NCBI RefSeq assembly: GCF_025766255.1
Contig: NW_026516670.1
Coordinates: forward strand, 1 to 64,000
DNA: 64,000 bases
Source: Zychaea mexicana
Lineage: Eukaryota; Mucoromycota; Mucoromycetes; Mucorales; Lichtheimiaceae
Reading direction: 5' to 3'
Shown: positions 14,685 to 25,375 of the stretch, in pieces
How positions within the stretch are numbered: the first letter of the stretch is position 1
Layout of the letters: every line of letters starts with the position of its first letter
The notes under the pieces: generated by a model
Told to the model about the DNA's origin: nothing
The model's database searches: none
Seen by the model: only the letters and a program-made list of their open reading frames with translations
Position numbers and translations under genes: made by a program

Positions 14685-16003
14685 ATGCAAAGTAATAAAA
14701 TGCAATACGTTCGCTTTGGTAATACCGGGATGAAGGTCAGTTCGCTATTGTTCGTCTGTTGGGAAAATCAGCGCAATGAAAACAGCTCAACTGACAGCGT
14801 GCATTACGAAAAACAACAACAACATGATATAAGGTCTCGCGTATCTGCCTCGGTTGTATGTCTTATGGGTCATCTGCTTGGGCGGACTGGGTCAAGGATG
14901 AGGAAAAAAGCATCGACTTGATAGGCAAAGCTTACCAGGCCGGAATCAACTTCTTCGATACTGCCAACATGTACTCGAACGGTGAAAGTGAACGTGTCTT
15001 GGGCAAAGCTATCAAGCACCATGGCATGTCTCGCGGAAGAATCGTTGTTGCTACCAAAATCTTTTTCCCTGTCATGGCACAAGTCGGGGACCACGCTCCA
15101 CCAAAGGATGTGCTTCTCCAAAGCGATGACTTGATGGTGAATGAATGGGGATTGTCGCGAAAGCATATAATGGATGCCATTCAAGGGTCGCTGGAGAGAC
15201 TTCAGTTGGATTATATAGACGTCTTACAGATTCATCGACTTGATACTGTAAGTTAATTTTGATATATCATATGATAGACTTTTCAGCGAGGCGTAAAAGA
15301 GACAAGCTCTTTGAGGGTAGCTAATTGCGCCTTTTTTACCAAGACAGAATACGACCATTGAAGAAACCATGGAAGCATTGCATGATCTTATCAAGTCTGG
15401 CAAAGTGCGATACATTGGTGCGAGCTCGATGCCGACGTGGCAGTTCCAAAAGGCAAACAATATAGCAGACAAACATGGTTGGACGCCATTTACCAGCATG
15501 CAGAACTTGTACAACCTCCTTTATCGAGAGGAAGAACGTGAAATGATCCCCTACTGCGTGGATCAGAACATTGCTCAAATTCCTTGGTCACCTATGGCCA
15601 TGGGTCTACTCACTGGTGGTAAAAAGCGCGACACAGTTCGAAGCAAGCAGACAAATGCTATGTTTGGTCAACTATACGACGAAGCCATCATTGGACGCGT
15701 CGAGGAGCTTGCTTCCAAGAAAAGTGTAAAGCCGGGTCAGGTATGTTATGCTATACATCATTATTTATCCTGTTGTGATACAATAGCGAACATACACGTC
15801 CTTTTCTTTTACACCGAATGTATATGTAGATCGCATTAGCGTGGTTATTTAGCAAGCCATATGTTACAGCACCTATCGTGGGTACTGGCAAGGAAGAATA
15901 TCTCTACGATGCCATCGATGCCTTGCAAATCACACTTTCGGAGGAAGATACTAAGTTTTTGGAAGAAGCGTATACTCCCAATCCTGCTCATTACTTAACG
16001 TAA
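14685..16003 (+). CDS. NADPH-dependent aldo-keto reductase
   Basis: Four exons (14685-14735, 14834-15247, 15348-15740, 15830-16003) give 343 residues. The catalytic tetrad is visible: Asp and Tyr in FFDTANMYSNG, Lys in VVATKIFF, His in VLQIHRLD. Also seen are the barrel strands KVRYIGASSM and QIPWSPMAMGLLTG, and the C-terminal nucleotide site APIVGTGKEEYL. It belongs to the soluble Kv-beta/aryl-alcohol-dehydrogenase-like group, which reduces aldehydes and ketones with NADPH in the cytosol; the substrate cannot be read from sequence. A second in-frame ATG at 14700 is an equally possible start. The + gene ends 134 bp from the end of the convergent tubulin cofactor E gene. Confidence 0.88.
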
Positions 16004-16137
16004 AGAAAGAAGCGGAGAAAATAAAAGCCTCTGTTTAAGTTTAAATGTGATTGTATTAAATGCCCTCGACAGGGTTATTTGTAATTTGGATAAGGTTATG
16101 TAATGCAACTATACATCACGCAAGGAATAGGTATAAG

Positions 16138-18338
16138 TTAATCCTGAATCGCCACAATTTCATCACCTTGCTCAACACTGTAAAACCGCAGGTCGCGTAA
16201 TTCGTCGTCGAGGTCCATTATCATCAGATCACCAGAAGGCGAGTGCTGTAAGAGATAAAGACGCTGACGTGATGCAGGAATACGGAATAGCTTTTGGACA
16301 ATGTTGCGCAAGTTACGAATCAGCATGGTAGCAAGAACTCTTTTATCAACTGTTTTGATAGGATTCCCGAGCTCAGCTTTGCTTTTTGCATTCGACGGCA
16401 GCTCAGAGCGATGGGACAGCGTGATCCCTAAATATATAAGGGCTCTTCTGTCAGTGCAACTTGTAACGAATGATAGCGATGTAATTAATCATCAATCTTA
16501 CCGATAAGTCGATCACTCATTGTTGTTGCTTTCTCTGACTTTACCGACAATCCCGGTTCGCCATGAGCTAGATCGTATTTCATTGATTTTAGCTATACGC
16601 CACATATTAACATCTTTTTCATAGCTAAAAATCACACAGGACTAACCATCACATAGCTCTTTGTAACGCGGATGTATCCGTGCAATTTCTTCATGTGTAG
16701 GCGCAGTGCGTGAACATAATGTTAGGTAAAATCGCTCAAGATCTGTGCGTTCTCTACCAGTTAACTTTCAAAACAAAGTAAATTAGCCACAGTTATAAAC
16801 ATCTCTTTCTCTTGCTATTTCCTCCATAGTCATACCGTGTTGCCATCGACTACAGCCAGTCCCTTTATACGGCCTACAATGTGAGCAGTTACATGTTCTG
16901 GATCCATTTCTAAATGTGGGAGATCAGCCTCGATTGTTTCTCTCGATAAACACGATATTCCCTTTTACCTTTAAATACAGGATTTCCTTTGGATCGTAAT
17001 TTTTTTAAAGATGGCAAAGTATTAAGCATATCCCAACTGCTCCAATTATCCAACAGATTGTTCTCGATTCTCAGATATATTAAGCTTGAGAGCATTCGTT
17101 CTGGAATAGGTTCGATCGAAGGAATCTTATTGCCGTTCAAATATAGAATTTCAAGGCTATAGAAACCATATACTCACTGCTTAGTGGGAGTGGGAGGGAG
17201 ATTTCACTTTGACGAAAGCTTTTACCTTTTTAAATTTCCAAGACTCTCTATATCTTTCCACTGCTGGATATCGTTGTTCTCCAAATTAAGACATTTTAGC
17301 TGTTGGAACTGGTCGGATCGAACGCCCGATATTGTTTGGATATCGTTTTGTCCGAGTTGTAAATCCTCTAGTTTTTGTAAAAGCGGTTCAAGTTTTATGA
17401 CTTGAGCCCATGTTGTGGATGTGTTGCTAAGTGCCAGCGTTGTCAATGAGGCGAAAGGCGATGTGTTGTTTCGATATAACTTTGATGAATCATCCGGGGG
17501 AGATTCGATACGGCAGTAACTGTTCCGATTGTTATTGAGTAATGGATACATACTGTACGGTAGGGATATGATGAAAGACTTACTTTAGTCGCAGAAGGTT
17601 TAAAGCAGGAAGCTGGGATACAATGTCGGCCAAGGTATCCCAGGAACGAATTAAACTTTTTGATAGGTCTAAATCACGTATATCTAACCCACATCACACG
17701 AACGATATGGTCCGTATTAGCAGAGAAGAGCGAACCAGCAACACTATCTAATTAGCACAAATCACTCACTAAAGTTCTGTGCTGCTATTTCACCAGGCGG
17801 TCCAGCTAGCCCAACATGAAGATTGGCTAAACCAACAACGGTCAAGCTTGTCAACTGGCTCTGTTTTCGTTGAACTTTTTCGAATCCGACAGTTTGCACG
17901 ACGAGACCCTTATTGCCACCAAAGTATACTTCTCCGAGATCCTTTCCAGCGTCATAGTCGTCGCATCCAGAGGGTAAATCGAGATATTTCTCCATCAGAA
18001 CTTGAAGGAACGGACGCGCTGTGCGTACTTTGGTGGGATGGAAACGAATAAACGAGCATGCTGTTTCGTGTCCACTGGTGGGGTTTATTTGGTTTTATAA
18101 AAGCCACATGAAAAAAGCAACGTGTGAGCGTTTTCCCCTTTTAATACGGAGATAGCTTCTTTTACCTTGACGATGTAAAGTAGCGTTTTCCATTATGCGT
18201 GCCATTGTGCTTGCCTCGAGCTGGATCGTCCCATTCGACACCCAGCCATTCGCCATTGCTTCCATCCACCGCACCGACAAAGCGCACTGTGGCGAAATCG
18301 AGGTTTACTTGAACACGATCGCCTACTGTTACTGTCAT
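16138..18338 (-). CDS. TBCE: Tubulin-folding cofactor E
   Basis: Nine exons (18338-18166, 18074-17770, 17683-17584, 17519-17226, 17156-16969, 16909-16836, 16764-16647, 16567-16502, 16427-16138) give 535 residues, close to the 527 of human TBCE. Order: CAP-Gly domain (about 1-85; [33 protein letters not shown]), leucine-rich repeats (about 120-350), a short linker with [14 protein letters not shown], and a ubiquitin-like C-terminus ending [15 protein letters not shown]. Cofactor E binds alpha-tubulin and, with cofactors C and D, assembles and dissociates the tubulin heterodimer in the cytosol. Several short exons (66-118 nt) were placed using frame continuity. Confidence 0.9.
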
Positions 18339-18572
18339 TGATCACTCTCAGCGAGAACGGAAGAAAATAGGTCTGAGCGGTGTCAAAAATCAAAGACGTG
18401 CGTGCGAGTGCACCAGAAAATGTGAGAATGTATGAATGCGTCATCAGCGGTTTTACACTTGCAGCAAGGTTGCATGTCTGTGCGCTTCTTTAGGCACATG
18501 ATACTTTTTTTTAAATGGAAAACAAAGCAAATTAAATGAAGATATACAAGATGAAATGTAGAAACAGAGGAT

Positions 18573-18611
18573 AGAGAGAGAGAGAGAGAGAGAGTGTGTG
18601 TGTGTGTGTGA
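18573..18611. repeat. (GA)n(GT)n microsatellite
   Basis: About ten GA units run directly into about eight GT units, in the 3' region of the desaturase gene, between it and the cofactor E gene. Compound dinucleotide repeat, likely length-variable. Confidence 0.85.
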
Positions 18612-18682
18612 GTATAGGATAAGATGAAAAGTATGAGAGGGGCTTTCTGTATTTATGTTATGTAGCAAGTATATAAGACAGT

Positions 18683-19604
18683 CTAGCTCTTGAAAAAGAC
18701 GACATCGCCTTCATCTTCAACGAATCGGCATTGCTTCCACGACTGCCACAAAGCATCAGCAATGGGGGTCATATCCGACTGGTAGTGCTTGCCCAGAGCC
18801 TTCTTGATGTAATGCGTGGCCTCCACAGCGTGGTAGTGGGGCATGGTCGAGAAGAAATGGTGGGCAACGTGGCTGTCGGAAATGTGGTGGTGGAAGTAAT
18901 CCAGGATGCCAAAGGAACGATCGACGGTGAGAGCAGCACCGCGCTGGAAATTCCAGACGTTCTCGCGATAGTGCGGCAAATCGGGGTGGGTGTGCTGCAA
19001 GTAGGTGATGAGCACGAGCCAAAAGTTGACGCCAAAGTATGGGATCACGTAGAACTTGATGACGGCAAGGGGGCCAAAGGTCTGGCCGAGGTAGGTGAGG
19101 ATGGCGATCGTCACTGAGACACCGGCTGTCGATTGCATGACGTCCCAGAACTGGTTCTCTTCAAAGATGGCACAGTACGGGTTGAAGTGCGAGGCCCAGC
19201 CAGGATACTTTTGGCCAGCAATGTTGGTGAGCAGGTACAAGGGCCAGCCGAAGCCAAACATCAGGAACATGCCCCAGAGTGCGGCAATCGGGGACTCATC
19301 AAAGGCGCTGTGCGGGCCATCGCCCTCAGGATCAAGATCGCGTGCTGGCAAGCCGACTGCGGAGCGTGTTGAGGGAAGGAAGACCTGGTTTGGAGATTAT
19401 TGCGATCAGTACTAAAACACATAGATTTCAGCCAGACAGAAAGCTCAAGGAAGCATACCTGATCTTTGGACATGTGGCCGGTGGCCTTGTGGTGACGGGA
19501 ATGTGAGATTCTCCAGGAGTGATAAGGGACAAGCAGTGCAGAGTGCAGCACCATGCCAACGCCATTGTTGATAGCCTAGAGTATTGCAAATGATGGGTGT
19601 TGGT

Positions 19605-19644
<40 letters not shown>

Positions 19645-20121
19645 GCCGCCCACTGTTTGTTTGTTTTTCTGTAATGGCCAGCCATGGATGTATGTATGGA
19701 TATCCATACACCCACCGACAACCCCAATGTAAACAAGCCCCGCCCCCCCAAAAAACAGAGCTTAAATGATGTGATGTACCTTGGACGGGCTGAAGGCTTG
19801 ATGGCCGCATTCATGGCCAATGACCCACACACCGGTGCCGACGACGCCCTGGGCAATCCAGTACAAGGGCCACAGCACGACACGGGCAGCTGCTGATGGG
19901 ATAGTATCAATGTACGTCGCAGCATAAGCCAGGACGGCGATAATGAAGACGTCGTGGAATACGTAGGTGAATGAACGGAATGTGTCTCGACGGAAGCAGT
20001 GGGCCGGAATAGCATCTCTGATCTCCTTGATAGTAAAATTGGGGATTTCCCAGCCCCGCTCGATAGCCTCATCAACCACCGGCTGTGCCGTCGTCTTCGT
20101 CGTCTTATCGTCTGCCGTCAT
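18683..20121 (-). CDS. Delta-12 fatty acid desaturase (membrane-bound)
   Basis: Three exons (20121-19780, 19575-19459, 19384-18683) give 386 residues. The three diiron histidine boxes are intact: [17 protein letters not shown] and HVAHHFF. Hydrophobic segments surround them, as in endoplasmic-reticulum desaturases. The HECGH first box, the [21 protein letters not shown] segment and overall length fit the fungal delta-12 (oleate to linoleate) group rather than delta-9 or delta-15; substrate choice is inferred from family resemblance. The second intron is 74 bp. The first intron (204 bp) contains a TAC repeat. DGAT2 lies about 35 kb away in the same window, with no sign of clustering. Confidence 0.9.
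19605..19643. repeat. (TAC)13 microsatellite in desaturase intron 1
   Basis: Thirteen uninterrupted TAC units (GTA on the gene's strand) lie inside the first intron of the desaturase gene, which this helps make longer than its neighbours. Confidence 0.9.
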
Positions 20122-20374
20122 CGGAATCTTCTGAGTGGAGAGAAAAGAAAGGGAAAAGAGAGAGAAAGAGGGAGACAGAGAGAACAGGTAAAGAAGATGC
20201 CTTTATTCTGAAAAAAAGGGGGAAGAACACACACTCTCTCTCTGAAGGAATAAAAAAAACAAAAAAATTGAAACTACGATGGTCCCAGCGAACCGCGCAG
20301 ATTGGTCCCCAAAAGTTGTTGGCTGTTTGAATCCAACGAAGATCGTTGGCTTGGTCTTTCACATGTGTGTTATC

Positions 20375-21253
20375 TCAGCGTTTCCTGCGTCGATGGGTCG
20401 AGGATGTGCTGGCCGTAGCCTTGGACGAGGACGTGCTCTGTTTCTTGCGTCCGCTCTCCTTCTTTGTAGACCCTCTAGCGGATCGCCGTGAACTTGGTCT
20501 GCCTGTTCAGATAACAACCGTGCAGTGGCGGAGAAAACAAGGAGTAATCAGGTCAAAGTGGACGCGTGGGAGGGGTGCGTGTGTGTGTGTGTGTGTGTAA
20601 TCAATCAACCGACAGAGACAGCAAGGGCTGGCTATCTTACCTTCTTCCGGCTCCGGAGTCGGGGTTGGGCTCATGGACGACACAGGAGACGATTCCCTTT
20701 TAATCATCGTCCGGGCCTTCTTTGCGGGTGAGGGGGATGATGAGGGGGATGACTCTTCGTCCTGTCGATGCTCGGATATCAATTGCTCATATTCATCCAG
20801 CGGCAGACTGAATTCGTGTAGTGATGCATCGTCTTCTTCTTCGTCCTCGTCCTCTTCGTCCTCTTTGTCCTTGTATATACGTATAACAGTGTTAGCTTAT
20901 GCTACTTTTTTGTTTTCACGTTACGCAAGTCTCTCACAATAATATTTACCAACTCTTCTAGCGCGTCCACGCTGTAGTAGTCACTCAGGCGATCACGGAT
21001 CTCTTGTAGTGAAAACTGTGTGGGGCTTCTTTCATTGAACTGTCGCTGAATGCTGATTATTCGGAAATGTTTATGGATACCTGTATACATGAATCAATCA
21101 GAGATTGTTAGCATCAAGTGAAAAGGAAACGCGAGAAGGATACTGCGTGGACATCATACCAACAGGTTTGCATCGTGCAACGGCATTCAAAAGCGTCAAT
21201 TCTAGATTCACGTCCCAATCTCTAGAACCAGTAATGCTGTCATCGTATTCCAT
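20375..21253 (-). CDS. EAF7: NuA4 histone acetyltransferase subunit Eaf7 (MRGBP homologue)
   Basis: Four exons (21253-21160, 21080-20950, 20869-20641, 20502-20375) give 193 residues. The conserved core covers about residues 10-75: a W-D-V-N-LELTLL start, an ARCKPVGIHKHFRI motif and RDRLSDYYSVDALEEL, matching the MRGBP/Eaf7 fold (compare KPVGVNRHFHM in the animal protein). An acidic stretch (EDEEDEDEEEDD), then FSLPLDEYEQL, precede a Ser/Pro-rich region and a basic tail ending RRRKR. Eaf7 is part of the NuA4/TIP60 complex (Eaf5-Eaf7-Eaf3 module), which acetylates H4 and H2A in the nucleus. The last intron contains a GT repeat. Confidence 0.85.
20577..20598. repeat. (GT)n microsatellite in Eaf7 intron 3
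   Basis: About ten GT units within the 138-bp last intron of the Eaf7 gene. Confidence 0.85.
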
Positions 21254-21561
21254 AATGTCGCGCGCGCGTTTTACTTATTTTGGTGCACGACAAAAAAATG
21301 TACTAGAAGAAAAGAGAGCTCAGCTGCAGCCAAAGAGATAGAAATTTCGAAACAGGCCTTTTGCATTACTTTCTGATATGATTATGACGATGTAGCAACA
21401 AAAAATGCCTTGTTGATGATGAGAGGAAGATTCTATTGGTTATGTAGACTATTAACAGGATACTAGTTATTGCGGGCAAAGAGGGTGCGGTTTTTGTTTG
21501 TACATGTGAGCGAGAAGAAAGAGAAAAGAGAAAGGAAAGGTATATGGTGGTATCATCAATT

Positions 21562-24534
21562 TTAGTTCTGGTTTGTCCAATATCGATGGATCTTGGACGC
21601 TGATTCGGCATCGTTGGCGTTGTGAAATGCTTTCATGAAGAGTTTAAAAGTTACTTCGTCCGGCTTGGCATGCTGGAATAGCGTATAGAATGCATCATTA
21701 GTAGAGACTTGCAGTGGCACCCTTTGCTGGCGATGGTTCTGTTCTTGCTGTAGTTGCGAAAGACGTCTAAACGCCACTTGTTGATCCACATCCATTCGCC
21801 TCCGCGTTCGATTTTCTTCTAGTTGTTGCAGCTGCTGCTCCACTGAGCCATTTATTTCCTCCAGATCTGCACGTTTGACACCAACAGCCGATTCAAAGAT
21901 CTCCCATACAGTCTTGCTGGAAGGGGCGTTCTTGGGATGCTTCTCATGCTGTTTCAGCTTCGACCAGCGATTCTGACGCTTCCACAGCTTGGTCATCCGA
22001 ATCTCGTAATTGTTGAGTCGTAATAAACCTTCCAGCATCACATTAAATGTGACTGTATCGAGAACATACCCATCGATCTTGATCTCCTTGATGAACTGCT
22101 CCAAATTGTGCCAGTCCATTTGCGCTATCCAGCCTTGGATGATGGTGTTGAGCGTCCAGCTGTCGGCTCGGTGTCCAGCAGCATTCATCTCTTGAAAAAT
22201 ACTGCGAGCGGCCTTTTGGTTTTCCATCTGAACAAACGCCTTAATAAGTGTATTGTACGTAACGACGTCAGGCTTGTGTCCATCCTCTAACATTTTTCGA
22301 AATGTCCGCGTCATACGTGCAAGATGGGGTTCTGGTTGCCGTGAAGCATAGGCGTTAAGCAGCATATTGTAGGATGAAAGCGAAGGACGCGTTTGATGTC
22401 GATGTTCACTTCCAGTTTGGTTTATATGGTAAGTAACTTTTTCTGCCATGGCTGTATCGTTGTTCTTAATCGCAGCCTCCATCATTGAGCGGAAAACACC
22501 CAGTGATAACGGACGTCCGTCGTTCCGTGCGCGTTGGTACAAATCATAAGCGGCCTGAATATCGCCCCGCTCGCCTAGCTTATCAATAAGTCGACTGAGG
22601 CCTGCTGCACTGACCCGAAGATCCAACAACGTCTCCATCAACTCCAATCCTTTCACGACCGATCGACCCGGAACGCTATACGTGTTGTTCTCCTTCATAT
22701 CCAGTGTCGTGTGTGTGATCCGCTGAATCGTCATTGGCGTAAAATCGATCTGTTTCTCGCGCAGTATGCGCTCACAGGCTCCAAAATCGCCCCTTGCAAT
22801 TCGTGCCGCAAGCGTCGCCTTGACAATACGCCGATTCTGCTGAGCCATGGGAGCCTCATATTTGATTGAGTCCAATAACTGCATGCATCTGCCCCATTTG
22901 CCAGTGTGTAGATAGCCCTCGAGGACAATAGCATACGGATCGAGCGTTGCCTGACACTGGTTCTTGACCAGTTTGGCGTAATTGCATTTGGCGAGCCAAG
23001 CCGCTGCCTTTTCCACCTGACCTTGCCGGACCCATCCCTGCACAATCGCCATGTGAGAGCTCGTGCTGACCGTAAATGGACGTTTTTTCATATGTTTTGC
23101 CACGCGCTGTGCCGATTCCAGGTCCCCTGCATTGACAAATGCTTGAATAAATGATGCATAACCCTCCTTATCCAGCTTGTTAGACCGATTCGACGCCTTG
23201 TAAAGCGCCTTGGCGTACGACGGGCTGGTGACAGATGTTCGGAGGAGCGCGTTCAACATGTATTGGGTTGGTTGAATGTTGTGTTGTTGCATATCCGCCA
23301 ATGCACTGTTGAGTCGTGTCATGTCACCCTCTGCAGCATAAATAGCCAGTAAAGCATCATATGTTTTCTGTGATGGTATATGATCCGGATGGGCCTTTGT
23401 CCAAATATCCATAAGGGTTCCCAGGTGTTTGGCTGTGAAAATCGCCTGAACACTCGGTGACAGTGCAATTCTGTCTGACACGCGCCTCCCAAACTCGCCC
23501 ATAAATGCCTCCATATCAAGCAGTCCATCTTTTGCATCCCTGACATGAGTATTACCGCCTGCGCTCACAGTTGCAGCCAGAAGCCCACCATGCCGTTTCA
23601 TCAGTTGCACATAGCCAGTCCACATGGTTTTAGCCAATCGTTCGGTAGGGTGTGCTGGCATCCATTCCTGAACCACTGCCATTGCTCGTGCAACGTTCCG
23701 TTTCTTGATGCTGACTTCAACATAACGTTCCAAACAACGCGACATCATCTCGTCGCTCATGATGGATTTACCTTCTTGAAGAATTTCATGCGCTTCTTTG
23801 TCTCGACTTGCATACAATGAAGCTTCCAACATGTGCCAATACGCCAACTCGTCTGCCCATCCCAGTTGCTTCAATCCAGAAAACGTCCGTCGTGCCACGT
23901 CAAGCTGTGCCGTTCGTCCATATGCTGAAATAGCTATTAACATCATCGTCTTGGTGGGAACAACACCGTCGTCCGACGCATCCTGATACACTCGCACAAT
24001 TCGTTGCCACTGAACAGACCGCCGAGTCTCTTGCGCACGAAAATGCAAATGACGCATAAACTGTTCGTATTCCTCGGAGGTGATATTGCTCGTTGTTGTT
24101 TTGTCGTCAATAGTAGCAGAAGGAGTCGTGTTGGTGGTAGTATTATTAGCGGCACGAACAGCCAAATACGCGGTCCATAGTTCGGCTACTGATTTGGGTT
24201 GTCGCAGGTTGGCGTCGAATCGCCCCTTGGTATCCACAAGCACGTCGTCAGGGGAAAGAGGCGATGACCGAAGCGCGAGCGTGGTATAATGAACTGGGTG
24301 GCGATCGATGGGACGGGATAATACAGATTTTCGTGGTGGTGGTGACATGGATTGAAAGTCAGGGCGACGGTTGGCTACATGGAGCAATCGTTGTGGTGGT
24401 GGTGTTGTTGCTCTTGCTGTTGCTGTACATGGCCCTTTTAGACGAAAGGGTTTGGCTGCTGCATGGCGATAACTGCGTATTCTTCCCGTATAGTGTATTG
24501 AGCGAACGCATGACTCGCTCAGCTGAATGAACAT
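21562..24534 (-). CDS. Large mitochondrial pentatricopeptide repeat (PPR) protein
   Basis: Intronless, 990 residues. The N-terminus is rich in Arg, Ser and Ala with few acidic residues (SIHYTGRIRSYRHAAAKPFR), as in mitochondrial presequences. From about residue 200 onward there are many 35-residue helical hairpins; the clearest are near the C-terminal half: PSLSSYNMLLNAYASR, PDVVTYNTLIKAFVQM, ADSWTLNTIIQGWIAQ and LDTVTFNVMLEGLLRL. Gln/Arg-rich coiled sequence interrupts the last repeats. PPR proteins bind organellar RNA and act in processing, stability or translation of specific mitochondrial transcripts; which one cannot be told. It is divergently transcribed from the neighbouring small + gene, with 167 bp between starts. 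Confidence 0.88.
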   Translation of the reverse strand: MFIQLSESCVRSIHYTGRIRSYRHAAAKPFRLKGPCTATARATTPPPQRLLHVANRRPDFQSMSPPPRKSVLSRPIDRHPVHYTTLALRSSPLSPDDVLVDTKGRFDANLRQPKSVAELWTAYLAVRAANNTTTNTTPSATIDDKTTTSNITSEEYEQFMRHLHFRAQETRRSVQWQRIVRVYQDASDDGVVPTKTMMLIAISAYGRTAQLDVARRTFSGLKQLGWADELAYWHMLEASLYASRDKEAHEILQEGKSIMSDEMMSRCLERYVEVSIKKRNVARAMAVVQEWMPAHPTERLAKTMWTGYVQLMKRHGGLLAATVSAGGNTHVRDAKDGLLDMEAFMGEFGRRVSDRIALSPSVQAIFTAKHLGTLMDIWTKAHPDHIPSQKTYDALLAIYAAEGDMTRLNSALADMQQHNIQPTQYMLNALLRTSVTSPSYAKALYKASNRSNKLDKEGYASFIQAFVNAGDLESAQRVAKHMKKRPFTVSTSSHMAIVQGWVRQGQVEKAAAWLAKCNYAKLVKNQCQATLDPYAIVLEGYLHTGKWGRCMQLLDSIKYEAPMAQQNRRIVKATLAARIARGDFGACERILREKQIDFTPMTIQRITHTTLDMKENNTYSVPGRSVVKGLELMETLLDLRVSAAGLSRLIDKLGERGDIQAAYDLYQRARNDGRPLSLGVFRSMMEAAIKNNDTAMAEKVTYHINQTGSEHRHQTRPSLSSYNMLLNAYASRQPEPHLARMTRTFRKMLEDGHKPDVVTYNTLIKAFVQMENQKAARSIFQEMNAAGHRADSWTLNTIIQGWIAQMDWHNLEQFIKEIKIDGYVLDTVTFNVMLEGLLRLNNYEIRMTKLWKRQNRWSKLKQHEKHPKNAPSSKTVWEIFESAVGVKRADLEEINGSVEQQLQQLEENRTRRRMDVDQQVAFRRLSQLQQEQNHRQQRVPLQVSTNDAFYTLFQHAKPDEVTFKLFMKAFHNANDAESASKIHRYWTNQN

Positions 24535-24701
24535 CGCACAGCAGTTCTCATAAGTTGGGGGTGGGGGACCACGGTTATAGGGAATAAATTTGGTTATACA
24601 GCCAAGTCAGAACCAGGCAAGACACGCCTCTGTGATGTCAAATAGGACGAGAGTGGCTTGTACTTTTAGGGGAAGAATTAACCGCTTTCAGGTTCTCCCA
24701 A

Positions 24702-25227
24702 ATGGCCGCGGCAAATGCAACAGCTCCGCAAAGCTCACTCTCTCTCTCTTCACACAGTGCTGTCAACTCCGTTTTTTCCTATACTGTTCAGCCCATGGCC
24801 GTTGATGATGCAACAACGACGACGACATCAACTGGAGAACTAGCTTGGCATGCGCGAAGAAAGGCATGGACAACTGCAACCGACGATAAATTAGCCTTAC
24901 AAAACGCTCGCGCTGTCGAAGCGAATGCATGGTTTGACGAACGCTTGGACGATCAGAAGCATTTGTTAGGCTGCTATGATCACCTTATTGTCCGTCGTAA
25001 AGAGAGCGTTAAGCCCATTCCGCTCAAGTTTGCTGTAAGTGGCTTTACAGTTTTATTTCTCGTGTGGATTTCCGATGGACATGAAGTATATGGTTTAGTA
25101 ACAATATTTTGTGTCACCATGCCATTGCTTCTACCAGGTCAAAGTGATTGTCCAAGGATGGAAACGGGATGGCACTTGGCCTGAGGGGATGGAAGCACCT
25201 GTATCTACTGATCCTAATGATTTTTAA
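24702..25227 (+). CDS. Small protein resembling Gag1-like clamp (DUF4050) proteins
   Basis: Two exons (24702-25034, 25138-25227) give 140 residues. The N-terminal 50 residues are Ser/Thr/Ala-rich and poorly ordered. The conserved-looking part is YDHLIVRRKESVKPIPLK followed across the intron by VKVIVQGWKRDGTWPEG, ending in an acidic tail. The IPL...W..DGTWPEG pattern resembles the fungal Gag1-like clamp domain, a family of unclear function; this is from memory of the pattern and is tentative. A downstream in-frame Met (24795, MAVDDATT) could be the start instead. Confidence 0.6.
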
Positions 25228-25375
25228 TTTCATAATTTTTATTTTTTTGTGTAATTACATATTGATGTTCATGTTTTTAAGACAGAAATACAAAAGGAGG
25301 GAAGGGAAAGAGAGGGGAGTGCGGAGGCAAGAGACACCATTGGAATATTTGCATGTAAATAAGTGTGTGCATCAC

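Noticed and set aside
19428..20075. 215-codon open frame on the - strand
   Set aside because: Off-frame shadow of desaturase exons plus the TAC-repeat intron, which gives a poly-Val run.
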